Below, piece by piece: positions 30,801 to 41,949 of a DNA stretch of 64,000 nt. This stretch comes from Symsagittifera roscoffensis (Eukaryota; Xenacoelomorpha; Acoela; Convolutidae). Numbering within the stretch: position 1 is the stretch's first letter; each line of letters starts with the position of its first letter. Both the position numbers and the translations under genes were made by a program. The stretch is from the NCBI RefSeq assembly GCF_963678635.1, contig NC_087070.1, positions 21,807,461 to 21,871,460 of the forward strand, written 5' to 3'. Under the pieces are notes generated by a model that worked only from the letters and a program-made list of their open reading frames with translations, was not told where the DNA came from and made no database searches.

Positions 30801-33800
30801 GAAGTCTTCTTCCGTTGTTGAGCTGATGGGGGTTTCCATCTCTCTTTCTACGTCGAGCAGTTTCCTTGGCTCGTAGCTACTCTTGTAGGCCGCTGTCTTC
30901 CATCGTGCCAGAACCATGGGGGCTGTCTCTCTCAAGTTTTTCTCCGAGACCGCATCCGCTGAAGGACTGCCCAATCCCTCCACGTCTATCTTCCTCTTGC
31001 GAGACCTCACGTCTTTACTCGGGGGCGTTGTCGTTATCATATCTGATTCGACTTCCTTGTCTCCATCCAACCCTTCCAACTCTTGCTTCCCCCTGCTCGA
31101 GCCTTAAGGATATTAGTACTTTTAATTATGTTACTAGTTCCGACCTTATCCCCCCTTACATGTTCAATTATTTCATTGTCAGTTTTTTGTTTCAGAGTAG
31201 AGCTGTCTTTACATTTGTCTTCCTTGGTCTTTCGTGATGCCTTCCTCAACTCGACCATCTTGCTCAGCAGCTCTCCTCTAGCTTTCTCCTCCAGACCTGT
31301 CCCCATCAGGACAGGCTCTCCGAATTTCGCCACTGTGTCCCGCAGCTCCTCCTTAAAATCGTCCAATGTGGTGTCGTCGTCCACTTCTCGATTAAAATTG
31401 CTCAAAAATTATCGCCAAGCATCCTCATCCAGAAGGCATCCCTGTTTCCCTCGAAGGTGTTCTTCTCCCTCCTCTCCGCACTAAGAAAGATCATTCCCCT
31501 GTTGGGCTTCTCGCTCGTCAGTGGCAACTCTAGATTTTTGCGGGGAGATGAGGTCAGAGGTGGCGTGGGGTTGTCTGCCTAATTTTCTCCACTCAGATCC
31601 TTCAACAGTTCTTGCGTGGTGAAATCTTCCTCTGATGGCTTCTGCTCCGGTGAGTTTCCCACCTCCATATCCTCTCCTGCCTCACTGAGAGTCTCATTCA
31701 TGCTCTCCTCTCCCGATTCTGCTTCTCTTCTCTCAAGAATCCTCCTGAATCGATCTTCTACGGGACCACTCCTTTTATCCCCAGGGGTGTCCACTGATAG
31801 GGGTGATGATGTCGCTGGACCCGTTTTCTTAAACTCTGTCAGAGCCACATACAATGGGCCTGCTGCATCCAGCTCCTTTCCCTCCTGTCTCATTTCCACC
31901 TGCTCCAGTCCGTAAGGTGCCCGGTATCTTCTTGTGGCAAACACCATCTCGTCTCCTTTCAGTGCGATGTGTCCTTCATTCACGATCATCCTGCCATCGT
32001 CCCACACCGGCAACTTATTTTTCAGACCTGCCCGCTCAAGTGTTCTCAGGGCATCTCGCACCTGGAATTTCGGGGGCATCGAGCCTCTCATTTTCTTGCT
32101 TGAGTTGTCCATGAATTTATTTTCGCATCGCTGGTATGAAAATAAATCGCTGCAGAGTAGCCGATGAAGAGAGGATCCCAGCCGTCGATGAACTCCTTCT
32201 GCTGTTCTTCGGTTGCTGCTCTCGCGATAAGGGACGGGACCACCAGGGAGCTGTTCATCCCCAGGGTCATTCTCCTCACTGTTGGAAATTCTGGAATGCT
32301 TGCTGGCAGGACTTCCTTCTCCAATATCGCCTCTAGCTCCCTTTCACCAGCTCGAAGCTTTTCTTCCATGCGGGAATTCTCAAGAACTCTTGTCCATTTG
32401 CTGTCAGGGGATTTAGGTTCCAGAACTTGGGATAGGTTTCGATGGGGCCTTCGCGCTTGCCTCCCATCCTGCACTGCAGTTGTCCTGGGAAACTGTATAT
32501 CACCAACTCCGGATCCTTCACCTTTCCGGAGAGCACCGTGTTGCTCATCTGTGCCCTTAGCACCTCCTGCTGAAACCAATTGAGTATCGTCCCATCTAAC
32601 GTGGGTCACTGAGTACCGATAAGCTGTCACCAGAGGATCTGGAAACGCGAACGTGACGGCCGGTCCATAGATATAGGTTACGATCTCCTCTAGCCCCCGG
32701 ATCATCCCCATGGGGTCCGATCTCATGGCCAGGCATAGGTCCGTCAACAGAGGCATGCCTCCATTCACTTTCCTCCACTCATCTCTTGTCTTCGGGCTCT
32801 TTTCTTCACCAGCCAGGTGCCGGTTTTGCATCAGTAGGTACTGCACCAGCAGCGTCTTTAGTCCGGCAGCACACTTATACGAATAGATGTCAATACTCGA
32901 GTGTGTTCTCCCCATCGACAGAGGCTCTCCGTATTTCATCAGTCGGTGAAATGACACCAGTTCCCCGTGGGTTAGAAGCACCAATGCCAAGTACCCGTCA
33001 ATCCGGACTGTGTCCACGCCCCGGCTGGGCCCATATTGAACAGGTACCTTGCGTAAACCAGGTACAGTGCCAGCAACAGACTGATGGGCATATTCAAGAT
33101 TTCCTGTATGAACGCTCCAAAGATGGTCTCTTTCGCGCTGTACACTCCAGCCAGGAACTCCTTTCCCCAACAAGGACTCAAGAGCTCAAGAATCTCGTGA
33201 TCCCTCCTCGTTCTCAGCTCACCCCTTGCGTGCTCCCTCCAGAATCCTCCAATCGTGACTTCGTTGGCTGCTGTGACGAACCTGCCAACCGTCATTTCCC
33301 TCTTCTCGGCCACTTCCAGCTGCTCCTCAAGAAAATCCCAGATCTGCTTTAACCAGAAGTGGGGCACCTTCTTTTGTCTTCTCCGTGGCGTTCTCCAGCC
33401 TTGGTGTCAGGAAGGGCCACCTGCCTCTCTCTTGTTTCAGTCGATACACCATCGACTCCAGCTGCTTCTCCGCTGCGGCCACGTTCTTCCTCTCGTTGCT
33501 CGGCCCTCTAAATTTACTGGTGGAGCTTGTGATGGTCAACTCCATGCTTCGAAACCACAGACTGGGCGTCAGGTGAGTCACCACTGGATGATTATCCCCT
33601 ATAATCGGACTGAGCTTGAGTTGCCTAGCGAAGTTGGATATCTCTAGCAAGAGGACCTCGTCCAATACGATGAGGCTGTCAGCCAACTCGTAGAAGCCCT
33701 CAACGCGTGGGACACATCCGCCCACGCCGCCGCCAGTTCTGATCTGCGAAGTCTCAAGTTCGTAGGTTCCAGCTCCCGATTGGGAGCTGCCATCAGAATA

Positions 33801-34758
33801 CGCCACCCATTCCCTTCTGCTATCAAGATCAAGATCGCATGCACAAATTGCAGAGCGGGAGGCATGCTCGCGTACCCGGGGGACGTCGTGAACGCTACTT
33901 TTGTCTTGGAGCCAAATCGTGAGGCAACGTTCTCTTGTACTTCATTCATGGCTGCAAATAATGTCCGGGTGGCTTCCCAGATTTTCTTCGGTGCCGGTTC
34001 ATCACCCTTGAGCTGCTCAAGAAACCCCGTCGCATGCAAGTGATCGTTCATCCCTGCAAACAGTAGTATCTCAGGCTCGCAAGGCATCTCAGATTTTATT
34101 GCCACCACCAGGGTTAACATCTGGTTTAGCTCCGCTCTCGGCAGTGAATATATCAGAGTTTCCGGCCAAAATAACTTGGAAGACGTTCCCTCAAAGTCCG
34201 ATCCCGCCACGATGACCACCCTCGCAGCGGCTGGGTCTTCCCTGTAATAAACTGCCAAGGTTTTGGCCAGCTGCGTATTCCCGCAGGGTTTCCGTATCTG
34301 GGGTTGTCGGCTAATCTCGTACCTTCATACGCGGCGTCTGGTAATTCCATTTCTCTCGGATCCATCAGTTTGTCCACCACCCTCAACTGTGCTGGAGTGG
34401 CCACCCTAATCCTGGCAATGCTGGTTCGGTGCTTGGGAGGCTCCACCACGAGTCCCGGACTCCCCAATGACTTGAGAGGTCTGTAGTTGATAGGTCCCAT
34501 CACCGATTTTGTGGGAATCCCAGTCAGATCCGCCGTCTCCATCATTTTCGCTCTCGAGAAATGTGTCTCGTGAGCCTTCAGCCAGTCCACGCACTGGTGT
34601 CTACCCAAGTCTTCGTGCGACACCCGCTCAAGACCCAAAGCTTTCGCTAACTCTAAACTGCATTCCAGGTCTTCCAATTCCAGCTCCTTCATCTTCACAT
34701 ATCTCGACCTGCTGGTCTCCGCTGGTCTCTCCGGTTTCTTCTTCTCCGCCACCACCAC
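27882..34758 (-). pseudogene. giant accessory gene of Element B, multiply frameshifted
   Basis: Homologue of 3611-10492. Pieces in changing frames cover 34758-34153, 34258-33644, 33806-33327, 33367-32972, 33173-32088, 32112-31579, 31405-31037, 31079-30219, 30215-29967, 29991-28210, 28328-28101 and 28100-27882. Shared landmarks: VAGSDF and LLFAGMNDHLH (SGNH-like, with the Ser of block I kept here but not in A), SPGYA, YIYGPAVTFAFPD, SYVSG-type YVSGVMRMAYNPFL, the C-x4-C-x4-H-x-C-x4-C cluster (CLDSTCGNGEHTCDGRSC) and LTH...PCHC. The piece at 29991-28210 reads straight through the position where A has a TAA. Function unknown. Confidence 0.8.
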
Positions 34759-34788
34759 CGAGGATATTACTGATCCCTGAGGAGTTGA

Positions 34789-35880
34789 TTATGTTGCCTC
34801 CTCAGCCTCCATGGGCGCGGCGCCCGGCAACTTGGTCCGGCTGTTCCTCGAACTGTCTCTAGAATCGGCCATCGCACCCAAGCGACTGGATAAAGCCCTC
34901 GGGTTGAAGAAGGGTGGATTTGGGGGTGGTCCGAATGTGACCTGTGCCGTCTCTAGCAACTCTGCCTCCAATGCGCTCATGTGCCTTTGGAAGACGTCAT
35001 TTAACCACTCCACCCCTCTGGGCCTATCAAAGTGAATCCCATCCGAGGATGCATCGTCAGGGAAAGCAGATAGCTCAATTTGCTCAGCCACGTCCAACAG
35101 CCCAACGGGGAGGACGCTTCTTTGGTGTATCTGCCTGATTATTTCGTTCAGGTTTCGCACTTTTGTGTTCATCTCCATTGCATGTTGGTCCGCTTTCATG
35201 TTGTAAGGGATGGTGCACACTGTAAGAATGGCCGGATCCATTTGAATCCGCAATTCCTCAAGAATGCAGCTCATCTTGTCGTGCAGCCTCGTCACCTTCC
35301 TTGCTTCCCCCCTAGACACGTTATTCGTCCCGACCATCAGAGTCACCGTGTATACTCTTGCCATCCCTAGCATCTCAAGTGTTGCTAACATCTGCGGCGT
35401 CGCAGCTCCAGCGAAGCTCAAGATCCCCGTTTGCCAATGGGACTGGATCCGGGTCAGCACCCGCAACAAGCTGTCCCCTATGATCAGGTGGACCGCCCCC
35501 TCGGGCACACGTGGCTGCGTGAGGTATTCCACCCAAGCCACCTCATGGAAGCAATCTCTTCTGTCTCTCTGCGCCGTGCTCCAGTCCATCCGATTGTGCC
35601 TGTGGTATCTACCTTCCGTATTCTTCTTGTAACTTGAGATCACCACACTCCTGTCAGGTTGCTCCCCCCACGTCGAGGGTAGCTCCACTCTTGCTGGACT
35701 CTCGCGACTCCTTAGCTGTAGCCGCTCGTGCAACTCTTTGAGTCGTGACGAGCTACCACTCACCTGACTACTACTCGGGGTCGAACTCGGTGTATATCCA
35801 GGCAGCGCGACGTCCATCAACGGGCGTATTACTAGTGTCTCTAGACCACGCAGGGAGGACGCTGATTCAGTCGTATCCAC
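34789..35880 (-). CDS. SGNH/GDSL-type hydrolase ORF of Element B (363 aa)
   Basis: Orthologue of 10514-11698. Block I LIIGDSLLRVL (Ser about 137), block II FAGAAT, block III VGTNNVSRG (Asn kept; the Asp after it is Asn) and block V DGIHF (Asp 280, His 283). The frame is intact although the rest of Element B is decayed. The N-terminal 120 residues are poorly conserved, apart from a short H/R-rich patch. It overlaps the coiled-coil ORF by 40 bases, again in the -1 frame, beginning at a GTG. Confidence 0.82.
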   Translation of the reverse strand: MDTTESASSLRGLETLVIRPLMDVALPGYTPSSTPSSSQVSGSSSRLKELHERLQLRSRESPARVELPSTWGEQPDRSVVISSYKKNTEGRYHRHNRMDWSTAQRDRRDCFHEVAWVEYLTQPRVPEGAVHLIIGDSLLRVLTRIQSHWQTGILSFAGAATPQMLATLEMLGMARVYTVTLMVGTNNVSRGEARKVTRLHDKMSCILEELRIQMDPAILTVCTIPYNMKADQHAMEMNTKVRNLNEIIRQIHQRSVLPVGLLDVAEQIELSAFPDDASSDGIHFDRPRGVEWLNDVFQRHMSALEAELLETAQVTFGPPPNPPFFNPRALSSRLGAMADSRDSSRNSRTKLPGAAPMEAEEAT

Positions 35881-36698
35881 ACTTCCAACCCTTCGTTCAT
35901 ATGTTCTTGAGACGCGCGATCGAGGTTAAGTCGTCCTTTCGACCTAGGAGCTTCATCCACCTCCATACGTGACTCTGGTCTTGAGCCGGTCACCACCCGC
36001 TCTTTGGGCCTAGCCCCTTTCTGCATGTCGAGCTCGCGTTGTCGTTGCTGGATCCTTTCAAGCTCCGTCTTCAGCTGCTCGCAATTCGCGGCATTCTCTC
36101 GCACTCTTTCTGCCTCTAGCTGTTCAGCTCTCAACATGTCCAGTTCCCTCCGCGCTTGATCCCTCTCAAGCTTCGCCTGATCTCTCTCGAGCTTTGCTTG
36201 ATCCCGGTCGAGGTTCGCCTTGTTCCTCTCCCGCTGAGTCCTCTCAAGCTCTCTCTTCATGATACTGACATCCGGATACGCTTCCCCCGTTTGCTGCGCC
36301 CGTGTCATCGATGGTGTCTTACTCGTGCTCTGGCCCGTGGATCTGACTGATGGTCTGACTGGCAGTGGGAACTCCCCTGCACCATCCTCAGTATTGTTAC
36401 TCAAGCCAGGGTTCCTTGCCGAGTCGAACCCCCTTATTGCTCCATCCACGTTCCAGGACAGCCACCTGGTTTGCTCTTGATTGTATATTCCATCGGTGGT
36501 GTAGCCTACCATCAAAACCGCTTCTGTCGCAGACTCCCGGCACTCGCATTGTTCCTCCAACTGGAGGATGGCATTCAACATCACTGCCATTCTCTCATCC
36601 ACTTGAGCATAATCCAGGCCGCTCAGACGTCTGTACAACTCGTCAAGTGTGGGTTTTTTCAAAGCCGATGGCTTGGACTTCCAGAATCGATCTGCCAT
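35841..36698 (-). CDS. coiled-coil ORF of Element B
   Basis: I chose ATG 36698 (MADRFWKSKPS) because upstream codons of the open frame fall in the tandem repeat. The N-terminal helical domain matches Element A (LDELYRRLSGLDYA...AVMLNAI). The C-terminal half is a strong coiled coil with a tandem heptad, DQAKLER repeated, spanning about residues 145-235. A basic tail follows. The frame stays open to a TAG at 35841. Confidence 0.7.
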   Translation of the reverse strand: MADRFWKSKPSALKKPTLDELYRRLSGLDYAQVDERMAVMLNAILQLEEQCECRESATEAVLMVGYTTDGIYNQEQTRWLSWNVDGAIRGFDSARNPGLSNNTEDGAGEFPLPVRPSVRSTGQSTSKTPSMTRAQQTGEAYPDVSIMKRELERTQRERNKANLDRDQAKLERDQAKLERDQARRELDMLRAEQLEAERVRENAANCEQLKTELERIQQRQRELDMQKGARPKERVVTGSRPESRMEVDEAPRSKGRLNLDRASQEHMNEGLEVWIRLNQRPPCVV

Positions 36699-36728
36699 TT
36701 CCGTAATTTCCAAGTGATCTTGAGTATT

Positions 36729-36861
36729 AGCAACTTGAGTTTTACCTGAGCAACTTGAGTTGTACCTGAGCAACTTGAGTTAACTTTAGCAATTTGAGTT
36801 TACCTGAGCAACTTGAGTTTTACCTGAGCAACTTGAGTTTACTTTAGCAACTTGAGTTTAC
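36729..36861. repeat. about seven copies of a 20-bp tandem repeat
   Basis: Unit AGCAACTTGAGTTTTACCTG with small variants (ACTTTAGC, TGTACCTG). It lies just upstream of the coiled-coil ORF, the position where Element A carries the (CATAA)n array. Confidence 0.9.
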
Positions 36862-37223
36862 TTCTTGAGGTGTCGTTCAATTTCCGTTCTCTTTCTTCAA
36901 TTGAATACAGTTGGGTAGTCAATTTGACTTTACCAAATCGATCTGAAAATAACACCCAATTTTTAGACTAACAGGCTGTGTTCCTAACCTAAAAATCCAT
37001 TTCACTACTATAGTTAAAACCCTTTCCTTTTCGTCCTACTAAAATAGTTTAATTGAAAATTTTCTAAAAACATGCAAATTCATTTCATGTTTTAGCACCA
37101 TCAATCATTTAAAATATTAATTGTCATGCCAATCACCTCTAAGATTCCTTACCTGTTTTGTACCCCCACACCTAACTCGAGATTCTTCCCTCATGCCCAA
37201 CTCGAGACCCCCGCGTACCCGAC
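36862..37223 (-). other. intergenic region of Element B
   Basis: AT-rich, no ORF; counterpart of 12556-12880 in Element A. Confidence 0.5.
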
Positions 37224-38067
37224 TCAGGCGATGCTCAAGTAGTATTTCTTGTGAAGATGCACCATTATCTCAGTTTCTGCGAAGACCACGTGTAGGATAA
37301 GGTACAATTCCCTTGGACTCAATTTGCCCCTGTTTGGGTCATACACCGACATTGAGACCTCCGTTATCCCTCTTTCAATCATCATGAAGTCTCGTAGTCT
37401 TGTTAGTGCCAACATCACGTGTTCGGGATCGATCGTGTTCCTGTCATTGACCCTGGTCACTAGGAAGCACAGGTATTTTCCCGGGACTTGTGCTACTGAT
37501 GGTGGAAGCGCGGCCATTCCTCCCAGTCCTGGTCTCTGTCTAAACAGAAACTCCACGTTCTGGTACTCTCTCTTGAAGTCAGCTTCCAGTCTTGATTTGA
37601 AACTCATGTCCGCCGTGATACAGATGTCCGCTAGTCCTGTCTGACAGAATGAAGTCACTATCCGTTATCAGTATATTTTCTGAGTATTCGTTTGGTATTT
37701 CAAACTTCGTTTTGAAATTCCGTCCTATGGTAGGCTCGGCCTCCTCCCCTTCCAGTTCCAGTCCGCACTTTTCTCTCACTTCTCTGAGTTTTTTTATCAT
37801 CAAATTTTCGGTGTGGGTAAGTCCTACCCCCACTCCCCGGACAAAAATATTTATCGACGTCCCCGTCGATGATGCTGGGTCTGAATTATCTGGCGGAATG
37901 TCGAGCGGGCTGTCTGTTGCCGTCCAGCCGAAAAGAGGATCCTCCGTTTTCATCTCCTTCCCCGCTGAAATGTCAACTTGCTGTATGCTCTGTCCTTCCT
38001 CGCTTCCGTTCTTGACATCGCGCATCCATTCTAATATCCTCAGGTTCGTATTCTCCCTCCTCTCCAT
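37224..38067 (-). pseudogene. macro-domain-like gene of Element B, one frameshift
   Basis: Two overlapping frames, 38067-37579 and 37658-37224, meet near 37640 inside the first strands of the domain. Order of features: NIFVRGVGVGLTHTEN, a charged linker, NEYSENILITDSDFIL, ITADMSF-x7-DFKREY, GLGGMAALPP loop, KYLCFLVTR strand, a helix (PEHVMLALTRLRDFM), ITEVSMSVYDPNRG, and a final helix and strand ending at 37224. This layout and the roughly 150-residue size resemble OARD1/TARG1-type macro domains. No search was possible. Confidence 0.5.
37811..37870 (-). other. 60-bp conserved hairpin/purine block in Element B
   Basis: Counterpart of 13591-13650, differing only at two adjacent bases. The perfect 7-bp stem lies at 37853-37870. 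Confidence 0.85.
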
Positions 38068-38078
38068 CTCGCTCTGTT

Positions 38079-38363
38079 CTAATCCGTCTCCAGCTCCGGC
38101 GTCGAGTAGTCTTCCTGTGGGTAGTGTTCATTATCATCGATGATCTGCCATTCACCATCTGCCTTCAGCTCGCCCACACTTATTAGTTCTTTGCCTAGGT
38201 CATCGGGTTGTATCTTGTCGATCAGAAAGTCGTCTCCAAACCTGTTGTACCTCATGCCTGTGCGTTTGCGATTGCCACTCCTTGTCCCCGCTGGTATTGA
38301 CAAGTCTGGTTCAGTCCACCTCGGCACCTCACCTTGCTCCGGATCGTTCCAATCTTCTTCCAA
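38079..38363 (-). CDS. Pol C-terminal tail-like ORF of Element B (94 aa)
   Basis: Holds the basic RSGNRKR patch and RYNRFGDDFLIDKI, matching 13841-14119 in Element A. Acidic at both ends. It follows integrase by 26 bases. Confidence 0.45.
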   Translation of the reverse strand: MEEDWNDPEQGEVPRWTEPDLSIPAGTRSGNRKRTGMRYNRFGDDFLIDKIQPDDLGKELISVGELKADGEWQIIDDNEHYPQEDYSTPELETD

Positions 38364-38389
38364 AAAAGATTCCGCTTCAGAGTCCGCGT

Positions 38390-39540
38390 CTATTTTTCAT
38401 TGTCATCCAAACTCAAGTTCTCATTGCCATCATTCTTATCTCTGGTGCTTTTTTCGTTCACTTCACATGCTGGTTCCACCAGTAGGTACTCTAGTCCCTC
38501 CATGTCCTTTGGTATACACCAGTCCTCTGGGGATGGGACATGAGGCTTCAGGTTCTCATAATGTGCTGCTCGCCCAGTACTCAAGCGGTAGAACCGTCCT
38601 TGTTGATGTACTTCAGTTATCATGAATGGTCCTCTCCAATTCTTGAGTAGTTTCTTCGTGCCTTTGGGCGGTATCACATTCTGGAAAACCCACATATACT
38701 GGCCCACTTCGTATGGCTTCGCCTGTAATATCTTTTCATCATATTTCTTGCGCTGTCTCATTTGTGCCTGCACAGTGTTCCTCCTGCATAGCTCGTTTAT
38801 TTCCTGCTGTCTCTTGATCGCTTTTTTCACGTAAGCTTGAGGCGACGTCCTCTTCCCTTCATACTCCGGGTAAAAGAACGTCAGGGGCATCGCTCTCTCT
38901 TTGCCTGTCAACATCATGAATGGACTGATTCCCGTCGTTGAGTGTTGAGTACTGTTGTATGCCCCTACGACTTGCGGCAGATACTTATCCCAGTCCGTCA
39001 TGTGTCTAGAGCAAAATACCCTCAGCATGTTCACCAACGTTCTATTTTGTCTCTCTACCAGCCCGTTGGTCTGAGGATGGTAAGTCGTTGAGTGTGCTTG
39101 AGCAATGTGTGACCTCTTCATTAATTCCTTAGTCAAGTCCCCACAAAGGCCTTGCCGTTGTCTGACTGAAAAGTCATTGGACAACCATACCGCGATATCC
39201 AATGCGTTATCAGATGATCACATGTCTCCTCGGCTGAGGCTGTTTGACACGGCACCGCTTCTGCCAGCTTTGTGAAGTTATCAATTATAACCAGTATCTG
39301 GTTATACCCCGACTCCGTCATACAGATCTTCTGATGGTCTATTTGCACCACTTCATTAAATTCAGATCTTTCCACCGACTTGAGTGGGAATTTCATCTTC
39401 CTTGGGTCTTTCACTTGCAAGCATGCCAGGCATGCATTCACCCACCTCTCACAGGCTTTCCTCAATCCTGGCTAATCGAACCTGTGAAGTATTCTTTGTT
39501 GCACCTTGTCTATCCCCTGGTGACCCCCTTCTTTATGCTG
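38390..39540 (-). pseudogene. truncated, frameshifted integrase of Element B
   Basis: The frame retains H-x4-H (HKEGGH), CLAC, the core Asp in VVQIDHQ and SDNG, and, after a frameshift near 39140-39200, LVERQN and the KNWRGPFMITEV module. A TAG replaces the Trp codon of the WPG motif near 39473. Residues before the zinc site are missing because the minisatellite starts here. Confidence 0.88.
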
Positions 39541-40076
39541 TTCCAAGACTTTCTCCCTACTGTCCCAAGACTATTCAGTGTTGTCCCAGTACTTCTTGTT
39601 AGTGTCCCAAGACCACTGTCCCAAGACCCTTGCCCTAAGACTACTGTCCCAAGACTACTGTCCCAAGACTACTGTCCCAAGACTACTGTCCCATGACTAG
39701 TGTCCCAAGACTACTCTCCCAAGACTAGTGTCCCAAGGCCACTGTCCCAAGATCAATGTCCCAAGACCAATGTCCCAAGACCACTGTCCCAAGACCACTG
39801 TCCCAAGACCAATGTCCCAAGACCAATGTCCCAAGATCAATGTCCAAAGACCACTGTCTCAAGACCAATGTCCCAAGACCACTGTCCCAAGACCAATGTC
39901 CTAAGACCAATGTCCCAAGACCAATGTCCCAAGACCACTGTCCCAAGACTGTTTCGTACCAAGACTTCTCTGGTCCAAGACTGTCCCAAGGCTGCACTGT
40001 CCCAAGACCAATGTCCCAAGACCACTGTCTCAAGACCAATGTCCCAAGACCAATGTCCCAAGACCACTAAGTACAA
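39541..40076. repeat. 15-bp minisatellite CCCAAGACCACTGTC
   Basis: About 35 units, mostly CCCAAGACCACTGTC or CCCAAGACCAATGTC; the first copies (39541-39700) are degenerate. Because 15 is a multiple of three, stop-free frames on both strands arise automatically. The array marks the broken 5' end of Element B. Confidence 0.93.
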
Positions 40077-40202
40077 TGCATTGACCCGTAAATACAGTTT
40101 AATACAAGCTAAATAGTCATCAGTAGTTTGATACGAACAGAAGTGAATTACCAGTACTATTACAAGTAATCTGCCAGTTTACATTTTGCTGCTTTTCAAT
40201 AG

Positions 40203-41949
40203 ATGTCAAGCACTCGTCAGGGAAACCGGGTAGTGAACGACCAAATCAGGGAGCTTGAAATGGCTGTAAAACAGCATCTCCAAAATACTTGGATACTTGT
40301 ATACTACTTCGCAGATAGAAGATCTGGGCCGATACATGCCCTTGACCAAATACAGGATCATATTGATATTCGTCAATCATACCAGGTTTCAATTCATAGA
40401 CCTTTGATTTTTGTTCTTTTTTCTCAGGTTTGCTTTCATTTTTTTTATAGACGGGTAGAACAATCTGTATTCAGTATGGTAAGGATATGTTCTCAGCGAG
40501 AATAGACGCGATCGGTCCAAAGCCTTACATTGACGAGTGTTTGAAGAAAAGTTCTATTATATGCCGCAGTGCAGACGATAACGAACATCCTGTGATAGAA
40601 TTTGATCCGCCAAATGCTGCACCAGCAGTGACCATGTCACCATTGGCCTTCTCTCAGCCGCCTCCAAATGTGTACACCGAATTACATCCGTCTCCTCAAC
40701 TGCAAAGATCATCAAGTGATCAAGCTTCAGCTGTTGAAATATCTCCGTTCATGCCGACCTTCAGTGATATTCAAAAGCAAATGGTAGGACTACCACAAAC
40801 TCTTGTGGCACCACCGGTAATCATAGTTTTTGGCTTTGATAATGAATAAACCAACTGTTTTCTCCATTTTTTAAGTTTCTTAGGCTTCAAACTTCAATCC
40901 GACAAGTCAGTTTGACAGTTTCATTCCTCAGGAGATACATCAGGCTAGTGAGGACACAAATGCTAGGACTGTCAATCCAGCTTCAAAAAGGAGGAGAAAT
41001 TTGTTCCATCCGACAGATATAAACGTGGATTCGGATCAAAATCATCAAAGTAGTCACCATTTGACTACTCCAATGCATGTGAATACCAGTTCGCCCACGA
41101 CTGTCACGATTGAACTTTCATCGGTATTTTTTTAATTTTTTTATCTTATAAAAAAAACCTGATTACTTAAAGATCATTTATTATAGGAGTTTAAGGACTT
41201 TGTTAACTCGAGTCTAGATCGGTTTGATGGCATTGCTCAAAAGTTTGATAGGGGAACTTCGATGCTCACTGAAGGAGTAGGCGCCATGATCAAGACTCAT
41301 GTTGATCAAACTGTCCGTATAGAGAAATCCTTGAAATCCCTTGTAAGTTTCATTTCTTTCATGAAAATTGTGTGTTTTCTGTTGTTGCATAGCTTTGTTA
41401 TTTTTGTGAGGTGGTAAGAAGCAAGGCAGCGTCCGGGAAACCTGTTGCAACAACCAGTGCAGCTGAAAAAGTAGAATGGCAGGGTATCAACCTGGTGGAA
41501 ATATCTGCGTCCTCTGTAGGGAAGTTTGGTCGAAAGGTTGGAAGTAAGATCTGGTCTGATGCTGAAATCATGACTCTTATGGTTTCACCAAAGAAGATTC
41601 GTGGATCGCATTGCAGACCTCCGTTCCCGGAGAGTGAGAAACAAATATGGGAACGTAAGTTTTTTGAAAACTACAGAACATCTGATTGATCAAGACATAG
41701 AGTAGATTCCTAGCCCAATTTAAATTTGAAATGGAAGGAGTTTGGAAAAAATAAAATTTAGGAGCCATCAAAACTAAGTACCCAAACCATCCAATGGAGG
41801 CATACGAAGAAGCTAAAGAAAGCTTCAACCGGCTCGGCCCCGAAATTGTGGCAAAGAAACGCATGGCGGCAGCTGAGGCACTGGCAAGAGCTCAAGAAAC
41901 GTTGAATTCTCTTGATAGAGAAAATATTGCGCCTCAACAGCTAGAGTGA
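40203..41949 (+). CDS. six-exon gene, BEN-like domain protein (458 aa)
   Basis: Exons 40203-40385, 40451-40816, 40884-41123, 41187-41342, 41411-41654 and 41762-41949. Introns are 65, 67, 63, 68 and 107 bp, all GT-AG. Every junction keeps phase and the total is 1,377 nt with a terminal TGA, so the gene looks intact. The N-terminal third starts MSSTRQGNRV and includes a TGRTICIQYGKD strand. The middle is proline- and serine-rich and disordered. The C-terminal 130 residues (KVGSKIWSDAEIMTLMVSP... to the NRLGPEIVAKKR helix) resemble a BEN domain, a helical DNA- and chromatin-binding fold. That call is by pattern only. It lies 1.4 kb upstream of the SET-transposase gene on the same strand and may belong to the same mobile unit. 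Confidence 0.75.

Larger units (their letters stand above)
26622..39540 (-). mobile_element. Element B: 5'-truncated, decayed relative of Element A
   Basis: It keeps a 3' LTR, polypurine tract, integrase, Pol tail, macro-like gene, coiled-coil/SGNH pair and giant accessory gene in the same order and strand as Element A. Protein similarity is moderate and synonymous sites are mostly scrambled. Gag, protease, RT, RNase H and the 5' LTR are absent: homology ends within the integrase zinc-binding domain at about 39540, where a 15-bp minisatellite begins. Many frameshifts are present. Confidence 0.85.

Noticed and set aside
39700-40116. Frames encoding SQDQCPKT-type repeats
   Set aside because: Product of the 15-bp minisatellite; open on both strands for the same reason.
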